Origin: Neobacillus sp. DY30 | GTDB lineage: Bacteria > Bacillota > Bacilli > Bacillales > Cytobacillaceae | Direction: 5' to 3' | Length of the DNA: 64,000 bases | Assembly (NCBI RefSeq): GCF_030123065.1 | Contig: NZ_CP126093.1 | Location: forward strand, 5,152,001-5,216,000 | Shown: positions 1 to 8,957 of the stretch, piece after piece | Numbering within the stretch: position 1 is the first letter of the stretch | How the letters are laid out: every line of letters begins with the position of its first letter | Notes under the pieces: model-generated | Told to the model about the DNA's origin: nothing | Database searches by the model: none | What the model saw: the letters and a program-made list of their open reading frames with translations, nothing else | Translations under genes and position numbers: made by a program

Positions 1-41
1 TGCCTCGTTGTGAGGAATCCTTATTTTTTTGCGCACAAAAA

Positions 42-67
42 AATCCTTATCATAAATGATAAGGACC
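42..67 (-). terminator. Intrinsic terminator of the flotillin operon
   Basis: Just past the flotillin stop codon the minus strand reads GTCCTTATCA, a short loop, TGATAAGGAT and then a run of T. This is a 9-10 bp stem with a U-tract, so it should end the nfeD-floT transcript. Confidence 0.8.
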
Positions 68-75
68 CTCTTTGT

Positions 76-1590
76 TTACTCGTCTGTCTTTTTAATCGTT
101 TCTGTCAGTTCCTCAATGCTTCGTTTTACATTCCCTTTCCCGGAATAGTTTTCAATAAGTTCTTTGACATCAATTCCGCTAGATGCTTTTAATGACTCTT
201 GAAGAGTGGCCATTAGATTGGTAGCATACCCCGTAATCTTATTGGCACCGCCATTCTCTCCAGAACCCCCGGTGTCCACAACTGTAATCTTATCGATATT
301 CGAAAGCGGGCTTGCCACTTGCTTCGCATATTCAGGCAGCATTTTGATGATCATATCTAAAATGGCTGCTTGACCGAACTGTTCGAACGCTTCTGCGATC
401 TTTTCTTTCGCTTCTGCTTCTGCCAAACCCTTCAAGCGAATGATTTCTGCCTCAGCTGTACCTTGTGCCTTTTGGGCTTCCGCTTTGGATAAACCATCTA
501 GGCGAACTCTTTCTGCTTCTGCTTTTGCCATGGCTTCGATCCGGTACTTATTCGCTTCTGCCTCTGCGATTTCCCTTGCTTTATTCGCAGCAGCTGCCTG
601 TTCAACAGAGTACCTGTCAGCATCCGCTTTTTTCTTGACTTCAGAATCGTATTGACGTTCACGGCGCAGAATTTCTTTTTCTTCTAATTCAATCTGCTTT
701 TGTCTTTCGATGATTTTAACTTGCATTTCCTGCTCGGTTACTTCCTGCTTCGCCCTTGCACTTTCCAATTCATACGCCATGTCAGCTCGTGCTTTCGCAC
801 TATCTTGTTCACGGCGGAACTCGGCAACTTTTAGCTGATTAACCTTCTCTGCCTCAGCAATTTCAGTTGCGCGTTCTAACTCAGAACGCTTTGCTTCCTT
901 TGCTGCTTCGGCTTTTTTGATTCTCGTTTCTTTGTCTGCCTCTGCTGTGGCTATATCGGCGTCCCGTTTAACTTGAGCGATTCGTGGTTTACCAAGCGAA
1001 TCTAGGTATCCGTTTTTATCGCGAACATCCCTAATCGTAAAGGAAACAATCACTAAGCCCATTTTTGCCAAGTCCTGTGAAGCCACTCGTTGAACCTCTT
1101 GCGAGAATTTATCACGGTTTTTATAGATTTCTTCAACAGTCATCGAACCAAGGATAGAACGCAAGTGACCTTCAAGTACTTCTTTCGCTTCATTTTCACG
1201 GTCATCCTTCGCTTTACCCAGGAACTGTTCAGCAGCAGTCGCAATTTCACTAATCGAACCACCGATTTTGATGATCGCAACACCATCCGCCATAACAGGC
1301 ACACCTTGCTCTGTATATACTTCTGGTGTTGTTACCTCTAGCTTACTAGATAATAAACTTAACGGTTTTGCTTGTTGAAACACTGGTAAAATGAAACTAC
1401 CACCGCCACGGATGATTTTTATTTTATTTCCTGATTCATCCACATGAACATTTCCGTTTCCTAAGAAACTGCCGGTAACAATCAATGCCTCATCCGGCCC
1501 TGCTGTCCGGTACTTCGTAATAAAAACACCAATTAAAGCAATCAAAATAAATGCAACTATACCAATTACAATCCAAAAACCTAATTCCAT
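76..1590 (-). CDS. floT: Flotillin-like protein FloT (YuaG)
   Basis: Scaffold protein of functional membrane microdomains on the cytoplasmic face of the membrane; flotillins organise signalling, secretion and cell-wall machinery. The 504 residues show an N-terminal hydrophobic hairpin or single segment (about 5-25), an SPFH/Band-7 domain (about 30-220), and a long charged Glu/Ala/Lys helix (about 230-400) rich in the EAEA-type repeats typical of flotillins. A conserved flotillin C-terminus follows. Start ATG has a GGGAGG site 8 nt upstream. It lies 13 bp after an NfeD-family gene, the same pairing as yuaF-floT in B. subtilis, and is probably cotranscribed from the SigW promoter ahead of that gene. 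Length and layout are normal. Confidence 0.95.
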   Translation of the reverse strand: MELGFWIVIGIVAFILIALIGVFITKYRTAGPDEALIVTGSFLGNGNVHVDESGNKIKIIRGGGSFILPVFQQAKPLSLLSSKLEVTTPEVYTEQGVPVMADGVAIIKIGGSISEIATAAEQFLGKAKDDRENEAKEVLEGHLRSILGSMTVEEIYKNRDKFSQEVQRVASQDLAKMGLVIVSFTIRDVRDKNGYLDSLGKPRIAQVKRDADIATAEADKETRIKKAEAAKEAKRSELERATEIAEAEKVNQLKVAEFRREQDSAKARADMAYELESARAKQEVTEQEMQVKIIERQKQIELEEKEILRRERQYDSEVKKKADADRYSVEQAAAANKAREIAEAEANKYRIEAMAKAEAERVRLDGLSKAEAQKAQGTAEAEIIRLKGLAEAEAKEKIAEAFEQFGQAAILDMIIKMLPEYAKQVASPLSNIDKITVVDTGGSGENGGANKITGYATNLMATLQESLKASSGIDVKELIENYSGKGNVKRSIEELTETIKKTDE

Positions 1591-1603
1591 CTAGCCAACC
1601 TCC

Positions 1604-2137
1604 CTATAATAAATATGTCTCTACTTCTTGATGGGAACTAACTTGCAGTACTCCATCTTTTATATCAACTACAAGCACGTTCGTGCCATTTTCAATTTGA
1701 ACACGATCGAAGCTTGTCGCTGGTTTTGCAATTCTTCCACTGATACTTTCAATCATTACTTCCCCATACCCATCAGCCGGAATCGCAGTAATCACCGTTC
1801 CAATCCTGCCTCTTAAGTCACTTTCTTTATATACAAGTGACTCTTCGGCATTCGATAATGGAATTAGAACAAATACGTTTAAAAAAGTAACGAGGATAAA
1901 GGCTATAATTGCTGATATTCCACCGATTACCAAGTAATGAATCGCGGAAAGCTTTTCAAATAAATACCCGCTTGCTGAAAAAAGGGTTACAAATGATAGA
2001 ATAATTACCGGATTAAGAAAATCTGGTCCATCAAAGTGAACAACGTCTCCAAAGAATACATACAAAATGGTCAAAATCCCTGAGCCAATTAATCCATATA
2101 AATAAATCGTTTCTAATGGCAAGTTAAATACCTCCAT
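1604..2137 (-). CDS. yuaF: NfeD-family membrane protein (YuaF-like)
   Basis: Membrane partner of flotillin. Three to four hydrophobic segments (about residues 8-100 from the chosen start) precede a C-terminal NfeD OB-fold beta domain (ESDLRGRIGTVITAIPADGYGEVM region is the start of the barrel). NfeD proteins are encoded next to SPFH proteins and are thought to affect their assembly. The reading frame extends further upstream, but the ATG at 2137 has an AAGGAAGGGAG binding site directly before it and gives 177 residues, close to YuaF. First gene of the pair, preceded by a SigW-type promoter. Confidence 0.88.
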   Translation of the reverse strand: MEVFNLPLETIYLYGLIGSGILTILYVFFGDVVHFDGPDFLNPVIILSFVTLFSASGYLFEKLSAIHYLVIGGISAIIAFILVTFLNVFVLIPLSNAEESLVYKESDLRGRIGTVITAIPADGYGEVMIESISGRIAKPATSFDRVQIENGTNVLVVDIKDGVLQVSSHQEVETYLL

Positions 2138-2172
2138 CGGCACCACTCCCTTCCTTATGTATGCAACTTTAA

Positions 2173-2198
2173 TACGTTCCAATTATGGAAAAGTTTCA
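2173..2198 (-). promoter_or_regulatory. SigW-type promoter of yuaF-floT
   Basis: On the minus strand TGAAAC is followed by exactly 16 nt and CGTA, the ECF sigma-W consensus (TGAAAC-N16-CGTA). It sits about 35 bp ahead of the yuaF start. The B. subtilis yuaF-floT operon is known to be SigW-dependent, so cell-envelope stress control is likely conserved. Confidence 0.85.
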
Positions 2199-2233
2199 CA
2201 ATTTTATAATTAAATTTTACCTAAATAATAAAA

Positions 2234-2263
2234 AAAGTGCTATGACTTTTGCCATAAGCACTT
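2234..2263 (-). terminator. Terminator of the tcyABC operon
   Basis: Minus-strand hairpin AAGTGCTTATG / CATAGCACTT followed by TTTTTTATTA. The stem overlaps the stop codon of tcyC. Confidence 0.8.
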
Positions 2264-2996
2264 ACTGAATCATATTTAAAAATTTCCTAGTACGCTCTTC
2301 TTTTGGATTGGTGAAGATTTCTTCTGGTTTATTCCTCTCAACTACAACACCTTGATCCATAAAAATAACTTCATCTGCAGCCTCTCGGGCGAAGCGCATT
2401 TCGTGTGTGACCACCATCATCGTCATTCCTTCGTTAGCGAGGTCCTTCATCACTTTTAATACTTCACCTACGAGCTCAGGGTCTAAGGCTGAAGTCGGTT
2501 CATCAAACAACATCACCTTTGGCTCCATTGCTAATGCCCTGGCAATCCCAACCCGCTGCTGCTGGCCGCCTGAGAGCTGTGCAGGGTAAAAGTCTAGTTT
2601 ATCCCCCAGCCCCACCTTTTCTAATAATGTCTGAGCCTTATTTCGAGCAGAGTCCTTATTCTCATTTTTTACGATTACCGGCCCCTCCATCACATTTTCC
2701 AGTGCTGTTTTATGAGGGAATAGGTTATAGCTTTGAAAAACCATACCGGTTAATCTACGGAAGGAGGCGATGTTCTTTTTTGGTACATTACCCGAGAAAT
2801 CAAGGGTGTTTCCCTCAATGGATATAACACCCTTCGTTGGTGTTTCTAATACATTTAAGCAGCGAAGCATCGTGGTTTTCCCAGACCCAGACGGCCCAAT
2901 AATCACAACTACATTCCCTTTTTTTACATCTAAATCAATCCCTTTAAGAACCTCTAATTTACCAAATTGCTTATATAATCCTTGAATCGAAATCAT
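2262..2996 (-). CDS. tcyC: Amino-acid (cystine-type) ABC transporter ATP-binding protein
   Basis: ATPase of a polar amino-acid importer, 244 residues. Walker A GPSGSGKT lies at about 34-41, the signature LSGGQQQRVGIARALA at about 140, and Walker B plus D-loop LFDEPTSALDP at about 163. A conserved switch His is in VVTHEMRFA. From memory the sequence follows B. subtilis TcyC (cystine uptake) closely, including the GMVFQSYNLFPHKTALENVM stretch. It is the last gene of a binding protein-permease-ATPase operon. Cystine is the likeliest substrate, but related systems carry other polar amino acids. Confidence 0.85.
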   Translation of the reverse strand: MISIQGLYKQFGKLEVLKGIDLDVKKGNVVVIIGPSGSGKTTMLRCLNVLETPTKGVISIEGNTLDFSGNVPKKNIASFRRLTGMVFQSYNLFPHKTALENVMEGPVIVKNENKDSARNKAQTLLEKVGLGDKLDFYPAQLSGGQQQRVGIARALAMEPKVMLFDEPTSALDPELVGEVLKVMKDLANEGMTMMVVTHEMRFAREAADEVIFMDQGVVVERNKPEEIFTNPKEERTRKFLNMIQ

Positions 2997-3017
2997 CGTA
3001 GGTAGCCCTCCCTTCTA

Positions 3018-3713
3018 TTACACGTACCGATCGAGTTTCTTTTCAAAGTATTGTTGAAAAATGGAAAGAATAAAGCATATAACCCAATAGATCAATGCCG
3101 CTTCCGAATAGACTAATAAAAATTCATAATTGCTTGCAGCTATTTCTTGAGCTTTGCGAAACATCTCGGATACTAGCACTAAGGAGGCAAGGGAAGTGTC
3201 CTTCACAAGACTAATAAATGAATTTGAAAGTGGAGGAATCGAAACTCTTGCTGCCTGAGGCAGGATAATTCTTCTCAAAACCTGGGAATAACTCATTCCA
3301 ATGGAATAGCCTGCCTCCCACTGGCCTTTTGGCGTAGAGAGAATCGCTGCACGAATAATTTCAGAAGTGTATGCCCCGACACTCAATGAAAAACCAATTA
3401 CGGCAGCTATATAGGAGTCAATAATAATCCCGATATTAGGAAGACCATAAAATATAATAAAAAGCTGTACTAATAGCGGTGTTCCACGAATGGCTGAAAC
3501 ATAGACTCTTGCTATTATCTGAAAAACTTTCACATGTGAGATTCGGGCCAAGGCAGTTAAAATAGCTAAAATCAAGCCAACTATAAACGTAATGATTGTT
3601 AGCGGTATTGTATAAAAAATAGCCCCTTTCAGAAGGGGCAGAAAGGAACTTTGAGCTATATCCATTAGACGCGCGGTTCGCTCTGGGTCAGTAAAAATAC
3701 TATTTAAGTACAT
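3018..3713 (-). CDS. tcyB: Amino-acid (cystine-type) ABC transporter permease
   Basis: Inner-membrane permease of the HisM/GlnP family. About five hydrophobic segments and an EAA loop around EAGYSIGMSYSQVLRRIILPQA, which contacts the ATPase. A longer frame runs upstream inside the binding-protein gene. The ATG at 3713, which overlaps the 3' end of tcyA by 14 bp, is the more likely start (231 residues) and implies translational coupling, although no strong binding site is visible. Middle gene of the operon. Confidence 0.83.
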   Translation of the reverse strand: MYLNSIFTDPERTARLMDIAQSSFLPLLKGAIFYTIPLTIITFIVGLILAILTALARISHVKVFQIIARVYVSAIRGTPLLVQLFIIFYGLPNIGIIIDSYIAAVIGFSLSVGAYTSEIIRAAILSTPKGQWEAGYSIGMSYSQVLRRIILPQAARVSIPPLSNSFISLVKDTSLASLVLVSEMFRKAQEIAASNYEFLLVYSEAALIYWVICFILSIFQQYFEKKLDRYV

Positions 3714-4533
3714 CTTCACCAAACCATTTCTCTGAGATTTTTTTGTATGTGCCGTCTTCAACCATTTCTGTTAAAGCCTTATTCACTTCGGTTACGAGCG
3801 TATCACTATCTTTTCTAAACATAAGCCCGCTGGCTGATGCGTCTTCACTTGTTGCGGCAATTTTTATTGGCGCCTCTGGTCTTTGCTTTGTATAATCTAA
3901 AAACGAAATCCGATCGTTAATCGTTACGTCAACACGTTTAGATGCAAGAAGTTCAACAGACTGGGTAAAACCTTCCACACTAACTAAATTAGCACCATAT
4001 TTTTTTGCCATATCTCCATAGTTACTTGTCAGAGACTGAGCAGCATTTAAGCCTTTAATGTCTTCAAAAGTCTTTACTTCATTATTATCCTTGTGCACAA
4101 TCAGAACAGCCGCAGATGTAATATATGGATCAGAAAAATCGTATTTTTCCTGACGGTCAGGGCGGATTCCGACCTGGTTAGCAATCATATCAAATCGCTT
4201 TGCGTCGAGCCCTGCAAAAATGGCATCCCACTGTGTCTCTTTGAACTCAGGTTCTACCCCTAAACGTTTTGCAACTTCTGTTGCAATCTCAACATCAAAT
4301 CCGGTAAGATTACCACTCTCATCATGAAAAGTAAATGGAGCATATGTACCTTCAGTTCCAATTAAGAGTTTGCCATCATCCTTAATCTTCGCTAATAAAT
4401 CTTGATCATCAGCCTTATCAGCTGCTTTGTTGTCTTCCTTTTTATCCTCATTTGCCTTATCATCTTTTCCACATGCTGATAAAATCAACATAAAGCTGAC
4501 TAAAAGTGCAAAAACAATAGTTAATTTCTTCAT
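3700..4533 (-). CDS. tcyA: Amino-acid (cystine-type) ABC transporter substrate-binding lipoprotein
   Basis: Extracellular solute-binding protein of family 3, 277 residues. A lipobox (ILSACG) puts the lipidated Cys at about residue 21, followed by a charged Lys/Asp linker (about 22-47). The SBP_bac_3 fold carries GTEGTYAPFTFHD, FKETQWDAIFAGLDAKRFD and a C-terminal SEKWFGEDVLK. These stretches match B. subtilis TcyA as I remember it. First gene of the operon, with a canonical promoter and an AGGAGG-type binding site. Cystine is the likely ligand; this needs binding data. Confidence 0.86.
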   Translation of the reverse strand: MKKLTIVFALLVSFMLILSACGKDDKANEDKKEDNKAADKADDQDLLAKIKDDGKLLIGTEGTYAPFTFHDESGNLTGFDVEIATEVAKRLGVEPEFKETQWDAIFAGLDAKRFDMIANQVGIRPDRQEKYDFSDPYITSAAVLIVHKDNNEVKTFEDIKGLNAAQSLTSNYGDMAKKYGANLVSVEGFTQSVELLASKRVDVTINDRISFLDYTKQRPEAPIKIAATSEDASASGLMFRKDSDTLVTEVNKALTEMVEDGTYKKISEKWFGEDVLK

Positions 4534-4578
4534 TTCTACTTATCCTCCTAATTCTGATTGTTTTTCTCGGATTTGATT

Positions 4579-4607
4579 ATCTTAATATAATCTTTTGTAG
4601 ATGTAAA
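4579..4607 (-). promoter_or_regulatory. Sigma-A promoter of tcyABC
   Basis: Minus strand TTTACA, 17-nt spacer, TAAGAT, about 45 bp before the tcyA start. No regulator site was recognised. Confidence 0.55.
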
Positions 4608-4660
4608 GGAAAATATAAAATCTACACAATTTTATCATTCCCTATTTTCTCAACTAAAAT

Positions 4661-4696
4661 GTAAAACACCTGCTAAAATCCCAGCAGGTGTTACAT
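4661..4696 (-). terminator. Terminator of the APC permease gene
   Basis: Stem AACACCTGCT / AGCAGGTGTT with an 8-nt loop immediately after the permease stop. It is followed on the minus strand by a T-rich tract. Confidence 0.8.
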
Positions 4697-4702
4697 TTTT
4701 TA

Positions 4703-6124
4703 TTATGCAGATAATAGTTCATGCTCATCTTTAGCGTGTTTTTTATTAAGCGGTCCATAAAAGAAGATTCCACTTGATAATAACACAATTCCAAATATAA
4801 AAGTCTTTAGATCAGAAGTTCCTGATATAATGACCCAAACTGAGTAGATGGTGGCAACTGTTGCAATGACTCCGTCTATCATTCTTGATTTTGAATTGTT
4901 GTAGGATTCACCTGTAATAACTAATTTCAACTGATAAACAGAGGCAATAAAATATGGTACTAAATAGGCTAAAGTTGCAATGATAATAATAAAATCAAAA
5001 GCTCCTGAAATCGACTTAGATATAGTTGAAAAGATAAAGATTTGTGCAATCCCGTTTGTTAGAACAAGTGAGAATATTGGCAGTCCTTTTTTGTTTTCTT
5101 TTAAGAAAGCAGGAAGGAATAATCCTTGCTTTGCAGCTTGATAAGGTACTTCAGCACTTAGCATTACCCAGCCAATCGTGGAACCAAATAAGCTGACTAA
5201 CCCAATAGCTGCTAATACTTTTCCACCGATTGGTCCCATTACTGTTTGAATCGCATCTATTAATGGTTTTTCGGAATTGATAAGTGTATTTTGGTCCAAC
5301 ATCCCCATCACGAGCGTGCTTATCCCAATATAGATACCTAGAGCGATAAATAGCCCGATAATCGTTGCCCGTTTTACATCGATTTTCCTCTTAGCACGGG
5401 ACGCAAACACAACAGCGGATTCTAATCCACAGAATGCCCAAAGCGTCACCAATGCTGCATTGTTAACCTGTGACATTAAACCAAATGTTTGACCTGAATC
5501 ACTTATTCTCGTGTCTACCATTGGCATGATATTTGTTTTATCAAAGGTAAAGAGTCCAACAATGATAAATAGTAAAAACCCTGTCACCTTTGCAGCTGTT
5601 GCAGCGAAATTCAATTTCCCAGCACTTTCTAAGCCGCGTAAAATAATAAAATGTGTCCCCCATAGGAGAACTGTACAAACGATAAATGTAAGTCCATTTC
5701 CTACCTTAAGTGTGAACCCGCCAATAGTGAACCAATCAGCCTGACTTGTTAAAATCGGGAAAAACGTTGATAAGTAACCAGCAAAGGTTGTAATAATTGC
5801 CACATTTCCAGCTAGGTTTCCAATCCAGTAACCCCATGACGCCATAAAACCTGAAAGTACAGAGGCTTGTGATTCTGGTTTAAAAAGCTCCTTCGCATAA
5901 ATTTGCGGACCCCCTGTTAAATTGGGTTTCCGAATAGCCAAGTTACCGAAAACAAGTGCAATCATCAGTACACCAATTCCAGTAAGAAGCCATGCTAATA
6001 GAACTCCCCCTGGGCTTGCTGCCTCGGATAATGAGCGTGGAAGCATAAAAATACCTGAACCGACCATATTTCCAACGACAAGTGCGGTTAATACCCAAAA
6101 GCCTAATTTATTTGAAATCCCCAT
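4703..6124 (-). CDS. APC-superfamily basic amino-acid/polyamine antiporter
   Basis: Twelve-helix amino-acid transporter, 473 residues. The N-terminus has the APC motif GNMVGSGIFMLP in helix 1, and a second conserved stretch (WAFCGLESAVVFASRAKRKIDV) lies near helix 6. It resembles the ArcD/YvsH group (arginine, lysine, ornithine or agmatine exchange), so a cationic amino acid is a reasonable guess. The substrate cannot be read from sequence. Single-gene transcript: AGGAGG site before the ATG and hairpin terminator directly downstream. No catabolic partner gene is adjacent. Confidence 0.8.
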   Translation of the reverse strand: MGISNKLGFWVLTALVVGNMVGSGIFMLPRSLSEAASPGGVLLAWLLTGIGVLMIALVFGNLAIRKPNLTGGPQIYAKELFKPESQASVLSGFMASWGYWIGNLAGNVAIITTFAGYLSTFFPILTSQADWFTIGGFTLKVGNGLTFIVCTVLLWGTHFIILRGLESAGKLNFAATAAKVTGFLLFIIVGLFTFDKTNIMPMVDTRISDSGQTFGLMSQVNNAALVTLWAFCGLESAVVFASRAKRKIDVKRATIIGLFIALGIYIGISTLVMGMLDQNTLINSEKPLIDAIQTVMGPIGGKVLAAIGLVSLFGSTIGWVMLSAEVPYQAAKQGLFLPAFLKENKKGLPIFSLVLTNGIAQIFIFSTISKSISGAFDFIIIIATLAYLVPYFIASVYQLKLVITGESYNNSKSRMIDGVIATVATIYSVWVIISGTSDLKTFIFGIVLLSSGIFFYGPLNKKHAKDEHELLSA

Positions 6125-6250
6125 GATGTATCCTCCTATCGAGTAATGCGGATTAATACGGATAATTATTATAGTAACCTAATAATAATACGAGCTGAAA
6201 TTACAACAGTCAATGGAAAAATGTATCACTCAGCAGTATTTTAAACACAA

Positions 6251-6295
6251 AAAAAAGTAAGGTAATCTCTTTGTATGATTACATTACTTTTTTGT
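6251..6295. terminator. Terminator of nadE, usable in both directions
   Basis: Inverted repeat AAAAAGTAA-GGTAATC / GATTAC-ATTACTTTTT with A and T runs on both sides. It lies between the converging end of nadE and the start region of the permease gene. Confidence 0.7.
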
Positions 6296-6334
6296 AATTT
6301 TTATGAAAAAAGAAAGGGTGTGATCCCTTCCTTT

Positions 6335-7150
6335 TTACTTCCACCAGCTGTCGAACATGGAGACTGGCAGCTGACGTTTATGTTCTGTAGCCAAATATCG
6401 CTGTTCAATTTTCTCAGCTGCGTCTTTGGAGACAGGTTTTCCTTCCAGGTAATCATCAATCACATCATAGGTAATTCCTAATTCTGTCTCATCAGCTTGA
6501 CCTGGCTTCTTATCAAGTAAATCAGCAGTTGGTACTTTTAAATATAAACTTTCCTCTGCTCCTAACTCTTTCAGCAATGCTTTTCCTTGACGTTTGGATA
6601 ATCCGCTTAATGGCAGGACATCCGCTCCACCATCACCATATTTAGTATAAAAACCTGTAACAGCTTCTGCTGCATGGTCTGTACCGATTACAAGCAGACC
6701 TTCCATACCGCCAAAGGCATATTGTGCAATCATTCTCATTCTTGCCTTCACATTTCCTTTGTGATAATCACTTAATGGCTTTTCATTCGTAACAGAATTA
6801 TATTCCTTTTGAACAGCATCCACCGCACCTTGTATGTTGAAGGTGTACTCACGGTCTGCCTGAATAAAGTTTAGAGCACGTTGTGCATCTGCTTCATCCT
6901 GCTGAATCCCATAAGGTAAACGTACCGCAATAAACAAAGCCTCATGTCCTTCTTGACGAAGTTCCTCCACTGCCAATTGAACTAACCGGCCTGCCAGCGT
7001 TGAATCCTGTCCGCCGCTAATGCCCAGTACATACCCTCTCGCCTTAGCTTTTAACAAATAGCTTTTCAGAAATTGGATTCGGTTTCGAATCTCTTCCTTT
7101 GGATTGATCTCAGGTTTCACATTTAATGCCTTGATAATTTCTTTTTGCAT
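6335..7150 (-). CDS. nadE: NH3-dependent NAD(+) synthetase
   Basis: Last step of NAD biosynthesis: amidates nicotinate adenine dinucleotide through an adenylate intermediate with ammonia. The 271 residues equal the B. subtilis enzyme in length. PP-loop ATP-binding motif SGGQDST lies at about 45-51. GTDHAAEAVTGFFTK-type substrate loop (here GTDHAAEAVTGFYTKYGDGG), KRQGKALLKELGA and a C-terminal HKRQLPVSMFDSWW are all present. No glutaminase domain, so it uses free ammonia. Monocistronic, divergent from the thioesterase gene. Confidence 0.95.
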   Translation of the reverse strand: MQKEIIKALNVKPEINPKEEIRNRIQFLKSYLLKAKARGYVLGISGGQDSTLAGRLVQLAVEELRQEGHEALFIAVRLPYGIQQDEADAQRALNFIQADREYTFNIQGAVDAVQKEYNSVTNEKPLSDYHKGNVKARMRMIAQYAFGGMEGLLVIGTDHAAEAVTGFYTKYGDGGADVLPLSGLSKRQGKALLKELGAEESLYLKVPTADLLDKKPGQADETELGITYDVIDDYLEGKPVSKDAAEKIEQRYLATEHKRQLPVSMFDSWWK

Positions 7151-7308
7151 GGTATTTTTTAAACCCCCATCCTATTTCATCATATATGTAATTTATCATA
7201 ATTACTTAGTGTTCGCTTTATTCGGGACTCTATTCTTTTCCAAATTTAATGATTATGTAATATAATTCTAGTTTAAAATAAATTTATCCTGGCCAATGGA
7301 GGAAGAAG

Positions 7309-7821
7309 ATGGACGCAAAAACATGTAATGAATCAAGAGTGGTTCGGACGGGCAGAATTTTCCCGAATGATGTTAACAATCATAATACCTTATTTGGGGG
7401 CAAGTTAATGAGTGACATGGACATGGTTGCCTCCATTTCGGCTGTACGACATGCAAGAAAAGAAGTTGTCACCGCCTCCACAGACTCTGTTGATTTTTTA
7501 AGTCCGATTACTCAACAGGACTCTGTATGCATTGAATCTTTCGTTACCTATACCGGAACGAGTTCAATGGAGGTTTTCGTCAAAGTGATTGCAGAAAATC
7601 TACTAACGGGTAATCGAAAAATTGCTGCTACCGCTTTTTTAACTTTTGTGGCTTTGGATGATGATGGAAAACCAACAAAGGTTCCTGGCATTATTCCTGA
7701 AACGGAAGAAGAAAAAAAGCTGTTTGAAACAGGAAAGGATAGAGCCGAAAAACGTAAAGAACACCGTAAAAGCAGTAAGGAACTAGCAAGTTATTTTACA
7801 ACTGAAAAACCTTGGGAATGA
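7309..7821 (+). CDS. Acyl-CoA thioesterase, YkhA-like hot-dog protein
   Basis: Cytosolic thioesterase that hydrolyses acyl-CoA, 170 residues, one hot-dog domain. NDVNNHNTLFGGKLM holds the conserved Asn/Asp region, and the acyl-CoA binding strand TGTSSMEVFVKV is typical of the BACH/YkhA group. A charged tail (about 140-160) follows. GGAGGAAGAAG sits before the ATG. It is followed by its own terminator. Chain-length preference is unknown. Confidence 0.88.
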   Translation: MDAKTCNESRVVRTGRIFPNDVNNHNTLFGGKLMSDMDMVASISAVRHARKEVVTASTDSVDFLSPITQQDSVCIESFVTYTGTSSMEVFVKVIAENLLTGNRKIAATAFLTFVALDDDGKPTKVPGIIPETEEEKKLFETGKDRAEKRKEHRKSSKELASYFTTEKPWE

Positions 7822-7861
7822 AGATAGGCTGCTATTTTAGCTAGCCTATCTTTATTTTTTT
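7821..7861 (+). terminator. Terminator of the thioesterase gene
   Basis: Stem AAGATAGGCT / AGCCTATCTT with a 12-nt loop, then TTATTTTTTT. It overlaps the 3' end of the converging CDF gene and may serve both. Confidence 0.8.
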
Positions 7862-8823
7862 ACAGTAGAATTATCATTCCAGTTAATTACTCCATCTTCT
7901 TCATCAAACTCAATCGTGACATCAACTACGCCTTTTTCTGCCATGATTTTCTCCTGTAAACGGTCTTTAATATCATCTGCAGCTGCTATCGTTAGACTCG
8001 GGTCAATCTCAATTTCCAATTCGACATGCAAGTCTTCCCCTTCTTTGATTACAGCAAGGTCTTGGATATCTTTAACATCAGGGTCAGACATCACTAATTG
8101 ACCAATCTTACCTTCCATTTCCTCATCTGCCCTGCCAAGAACACCTGCAGCATTATCCAAAAAGACTCGGCCGACAACAAAAAACATCATCAAGCCAATG
8201 AGAATCGAAGCAGCTCCTTCAATCCAATGTAAATCCGTAAAATGCGAAATCACGACAGCGATAATAGCGAGTAAGCCGCCGCTTGTCGCTACTAAATCTT
8301 CCATGAACACTAGCTTTGTGGCTGGCTTAGCCCTACCGAGATGGGCAAAACTCTTTAAAAAAACACTTGGACCACTTGCTGGTTCACCGACTTCATGCAT
8401 AACTTCCTTCATTGCCTTATAAAGAACATATATCTCAAGTATGAGGGCAAATGTAAGTACACCTACATTAATAAAGAACCCTTCTGATTCAGCCGGGTGA
8501 AGAATATGATGATAACCTTCTTGGATTGTTTCAAAAGCCATAATACCAACGATTAGGACCGCACCCAATAAGACTAAGTTTACCAATCGACCAAAGCCAT
8601 TTGGAAAGCGATTGGTTGGTGACTTCTTGCTTAAGGCAGAACCAACAAATACGAAAAACTGGTTTGCGGCGTCACCCAGACTATGCATCGTTTCCGCAAA
8701 CATTGCGACGTTTCCAGTAAACATATAAGCAACGCCTTTAGCGATGGAAATAATAGTGTTAACAATCGCTGCAATCAAAGCAGACTTGTTACCTTTTCTT
8801 AATAATCTAAATAATTCTCCCAT
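7852..8823 (-). CDS. Cation diffusion facilitator (CDF) family metal exporter
   Basis: Membrane antiporter that expels divalent metal (Zn, Mn, Fe or Co) for protons. The first half has about six hydrophobic helices with metal-site motifs: TMHSLGDAANQ in helix 2 (HxxxD) and EDLVATSGG in helix 5. The C-terminal domain (about 240-310) has the ferredoxin-like CDF cytoplasmic fold. The frame opens 12 codons earlier, but AGAAGGGAT precedes the ATG at 8823 (323 residues). Metal specificity is not decidable by eye. Confidence 0.85.
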   Translation of the reverse strand: MGELFRLLRKGNKSALIAAIVNTIISIAKGVAYMFTGNVAMFAETMHSLGDAANQFFVFVGSALSKKSPTNRFPNGFGRLVNLVLLGAVLIVGIMAFETIQEGYHHILHPAESEGFFINVGVLTFALILEIYVLYKAMKEVMHEVGEPASGPSVFLKSFAHLGRAKPATKLVFMEDLVATSGGLLAIIAVVISHFTDLHWIEGAASILIGLMMFFVVGRVFLDNAAGVLGRADEEMEGKIGQLVMSDPDVKDIQDLAVIKEGEDLHVELEIEIDPSLTIAAADDIKDRLQEKIMAEKGVVDVTIEFDEEDGVINWNDNSTVKK

Positions 8824-8928
8824 TATATCCCTTCTTTCTCCTACATTTTTAGTTATCATTACTATTTTCTAAAATAGCGAATTTCATGAACATAGCCGCT
8901 TTCCTATTAAGAGAGATTTTCCCAAAAC

Positions 8929-8951
8929 AAAAACCCCCATTGCTGGAGGTT
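8929..8951 (-). terminator. Terminator after the 77-aa gene
   Basis: Minus-strand AACCTCC-AGCAAT-GGGGGTT followed by TTTGTTTT; short stem with one wobble pair. Confidence 0.6.
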
Positions 8952-8957
8952 AACAGG

